Positions 6,981-8,348 of a DNA stretch of 8,348 nucleotides are shown one piece after another. The stretch spans positions 1 through 8,348 of the forward strand of contig JABDPH010000360.1 in NCBI GenBank assembly GCA_013042925.1. The letters are read 5' to 3'. Origin of the DNA: Eudoraea sp. (GTDB taxonomy: Bacteria > Bacteroidota > Bacteroidia > Flavobacteriales > Flavobacteriaceae). Numbering within the stretch: position 1 is the stretch's first letter; the number at the start of each line of letters is the position of its first letter. The notes under the pieces are model-generated. The model was given only the letters and a program-made list of their open reading frames with translations, had not been told where the DNA came from and did not search any database. The position numbers were made by a program, and so were the translations under genes.

Positions 6981-7133
6981 TTACTTCTTAGTCAACCATT
7001 CGTTCACCATTTCTGGTGGCATAACAGATTCTACAAAAGTATAGGCACCTGTTTTTGGTGATTTTACCATTTTTATAGCTTTGGTAAGTCTTTTAGAACT
7101 TGATTGTAAACTCGCTACCGTCTTCTTTGCCAT
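6981..7133 (-). CDS. DUF4295 family small basic protein, ribosome-associated (50 aa)
   Basis: A 50-codon gene from ATG 7133-7131 to TAA 6983-6981. It begins MAKKTVASLQSSSKRLTKAI and ends EMVNEWLTKK. The composition is strongly basic at the N-terminus, with a conserved SPKTGAYTF segment at about residues 25-33 and a PPEMVNEWL tail. Only 6 bp separate it from the rpmG stop codon, so it is cotranscribed with two 50S protein genes. This matches the Bacteroidota-specific DUF4295 family, which as I recall always sits after rpmG. I also recall, without being able to check, that a small extra 50S protein (bL38) was described in the Flavobacterium johnsoniae ribosome structure and may be this family. 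Family membership is fairly secure from sequence and context; the ribosomal role is inferred. Confidence 0.9.
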   Translation of the reverse strand: MAKKTVASLQSSSKRLTKAIKMVKSPKTGAYTFVESVMPPEMVNEWLTKK

Positions 7134-7139
7134 GCTTTC

Positions 7140-7322
7140 TTATTTTATCTCTTTATGAACAGTCATTTTCTTAAGAATAGGATTGAATTTTTTAATCTCC
7201 AACCTATCCGGGCTATTCTTCTTGTTCTTTGTTGTAATATATCTGGATGTACCAGGCTTACCTGATTTCTTATGCTCTGTGCATTCTAATATTACCTGAA
7301 CTCTGTTTCCTTTTTTTGCCAT
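7140..7322 (-). CDS. rpmG: 50S ribosomal protein L33 (bL33)
   Basis: A 60-residue basic protein of normal length for L33, a small component of the 50S subunit near the tRNA exit site. It begins [21 protein letters not shown] and contains the typical [20 protein letters not shown] segment and [12 protein letters not shown] tail. Only one cysteine (Cys14) is present, so this is the zinc-free (C-minus) form, lacking the paired CxxC motifs. It lies 21 bp after rpmB and 6 bp before the DUF4295 gene in the same operon. Confidence 0.97.
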   Translation of the reverse strand: MAKKGNRVQVILECTEHKKSGKPGTSRYITTKNKKNSPDRLEIKKFNPILKKMTVHKEIK

Positions 7323-7343
7323 CGTATTCTATATAATAAAGGA

Positions 7344-7580
7344 TTATTTAATCAATCCTTTTGCTCTAGCCTCTTTTAAAACAGCAGAGATGCCTTTTTT
7401 GTTTATTGATTTAAGAGCCCTTGTAGAAACCTTTAAAGTGATCCATCTATCTTCTTCCGGAATATAGAAACGTTTTTTGGAAAGATTTACATCAAATCTT
7501 CTCCTCGTTTTATTGATAGAGAAGGATACATTATTTCCAAACATAGCTCTCTTCCCGGTAAGTTCACAAACTTTTGACAT
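7344..7580 (-). CDS. rpmB: 50S ribosomal protein L28 (bL28)
   Basis: A 78-residue protein, the usual length for L28, a structural component of the 50S subunit. It begins MSKVCELTGKRAMFGNNVS and contains the INKTRRRFDVNL and KKRFYIPEEDRWITLKVS segments of the family. The single cysteine near the start and the lack of CxxC pairs mark the zinc-free form. It is the first gene of the three-gene ribosomal operon. Its leader is A-rich (AAGTAAAAAGTAGCG before the ATG) without a Shine-Dalgarno sequence. The promoter is at 7614-7646. Confidence 0.97.
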   Translation of the reverse strand: MSKVCELTGKRAMFGNNVSFSINKTRRRFDVNLSKKRFYIPEEDRWITLKVSTRALKSINKKGISAVLKEARAKGLIK

Positions 7581-7613
7581 TACGCTACTTTTTACTTGAT
7601 TTTAAACAGGGTG

Positions 7614-7646
7614 CAAATTTAATTCATTTTTGTGTGATGGACAAAA
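7614..7646 (-). promoter_or_regulatory. Promoter of the rpmB-rpmG-DUF4295 operon
   Basis: On the minus strand, TTTTG (7646-7642) is followed by 20 bases and TAAATTTG (7621-7614). Both elements and their spacing match the Bacteroidota housekeeping promoter (TTTG near -33, TAnnTTTG near -7). Transcription would begin near 7608, leaving a leader of roughly 28 bases before rpmB. The -33 element lies only 8 bp beyond the cinA stop codon. Confidence 0.75.
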
Positions 7647-7653
7647 TTCTCTT

Positions 7654-8348
7654 CTAGAATTTTAAAATTTCTTTTTGCAGCATCTGGAATGCCTTATGTA
7701 CTGCTTTTTGGACTATTCTTGTTCGGTGATTTCCCATGGTATATTTTTCAACGATTACATCATTGGGGGTGGCAATTGCAATATAAACAGTACCTATAGG
7801 AGCGTCCGAATCACCCTTTAAAGGGCCTGCATTGCCTGTTGTTGCAACGGAAAAGTCTGACTGCAATAATTCCCTGATATTTATAGCCATTGCTTTTGCA
7901 ACTTCTGCACTTACCACTGAATTCTTTTTTATCAGCTCCTCAGGCACTCTAAGAACATCTATTTTAACCTGAGTAGCATAGCCTACAACACTGCCTAAAA
8001 AATAAGCCGAAGCACCCGGAATAGCAGTAAGCTGCTCCGCTATTTTACCCCCGGTAAAACTTTCAGCTGTGGCCAGGGTCATTTTTTTTGCAGTGAGCAG
8101 TTTGGCAACTCCCGATTCTATAGATCCATCCTCTTCTTCACCATAAATGATATCCCCGATAATGGAATATAATTTTGCTGCTTCAGATTTAACCGCCTCT
8201 TCTATGAGATTTTTGTCTGGGCCTTTTGCCGTTAATCGCAACCGCACTTTACCTAAATTAGGGAGGTATGCCAGCTTGACAAAGGATGGCAAATTTTCCT
8301 CCCAATCCTCAATTATAGCTGCTATCGCACTTTCTCCCAGGCCATAAG
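7654..8348 (-). CDS. cinA: CinA family protein, C-terminal part (5' end beyond window)
   Basis: The reading frame is open across the right edge, so this is the C-terminal 230 or so residues of a longer protein, not a 212-residue one starting at the TTG near 8290. Codons upstream of that TTG read YGLGESAIAAIIEDWEEN, a stretch conserved in full-length CinA. Flavobacterial CinA is about 415 residues: an N-terminal MoaB/COG1058-type domain, a linker, then the CinA C-terminal (PncC-type) domain. The latter is visible here. Its AESFTGG motif, at about 8047-8067, contains the likely catalytic serine, and TTGNAGP lies at about 7822-7845. PncC-type domains deamidate nicotinamide mononucleotide to nicotinate mononucleotide in NAD salvage. 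The N-terminal domain is associated with ADP-ribose pyrophosphatase activity in some relatives. The name comes from competence induction in pneumococcus; a role in DNA uptake should not be assumed here. Confidence 0.93.
   Translation of the reverse strand, partial: YGLGESAIAAIIEDWEENLPSFVKLAYLPNLGKVRLRLTAKGPDKNLIEEAVKSEAAKLYSIIGDIIYGEEEDGSIESGVAKLLTAKKMTLATAESFTGGKIAEQLTAIPGASAYFLGSVVGYATQVKIDVLRVPEELIKKNSVVSAEVAKAMAINIRELLQSDFSVATTGNAGPLKGDSDAPIGTVYIAIATPNDVIVEKYTMGNHRTRIVQKAVHKAFQMLQKEILKF

Noticed and set aside
7654..8292. A complete 212-residue CinA starting at TTG 8292
   Set aside because: The frame stays open to the right edge and the upstream codons encode conserved CinA sequence, so the gene is cut by the window.

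Overview
The window looks like a chromosomal segment from a member of the Flavobacteriaceae (Bacteroidota). The evidence is an AT-rich sequence, start sites without Shine-Dalgarno sequences, promoter-like TAnnTTTG boxes at the -7 position, and a gene set typical of the family: cinA, rpmB, rpmG, a DUF4295 gene, ftsY and rimO, together with DUF2911 and DUF481 proteins. The species cannot be named from the sequence alone. No RNA gene, insertion sequence, CRISPR array, prophage or integrase was seen.

Right-hand part (about 5930-8348, all minus strand): this is a conserved housekeeping block. It starts with cinA, which enters from beyond the right edge. Next comes a three-gene ribosomal operon (rpmB, rpmG and a 50-codon DUF4295 gene) with its own promoter at 7614-7646. 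That operon ends at an intrinsic terminator at 6928-6955. The likely ftsY promoter is interleaved with this terminator. ftsY encodes the signal recognition particle receptor.

Middle part (2286-5931, minus strand): ftsY overlaps a secreted DUF2911-TPR protein by the four bases TTGA. That gene in turn overlaps a lipoprotein amidase by ATGA. The three genes therefore look like one translationally coupled unit. A DUF481 outer-membrane-type protein with an apparent TTG start follows after 79 bp.

Left-hand part: a lone plus-strand gene (1128-2243) encodes a lipoprotein of the serine beta-lactamase/penicillin-binding fold. It is convergent with the DUF481 gene and divergent from rimO. rimO runs off the left edge, so its C-terminal TRAM domain lies outside the window.

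From memory of flavobacterial gene order, rimO commonly follows ftsY directly. The four envelope or secreted proteins between them therefore look like a lineage-specific insertion into a conserved cluster. I see no convincing new defence or mobile system here. The most interesting points are the start/stop overlaps tying secreted proteins to ftsY, the overlapping terminator and promoter, and the uncharacterised envelope proteins.
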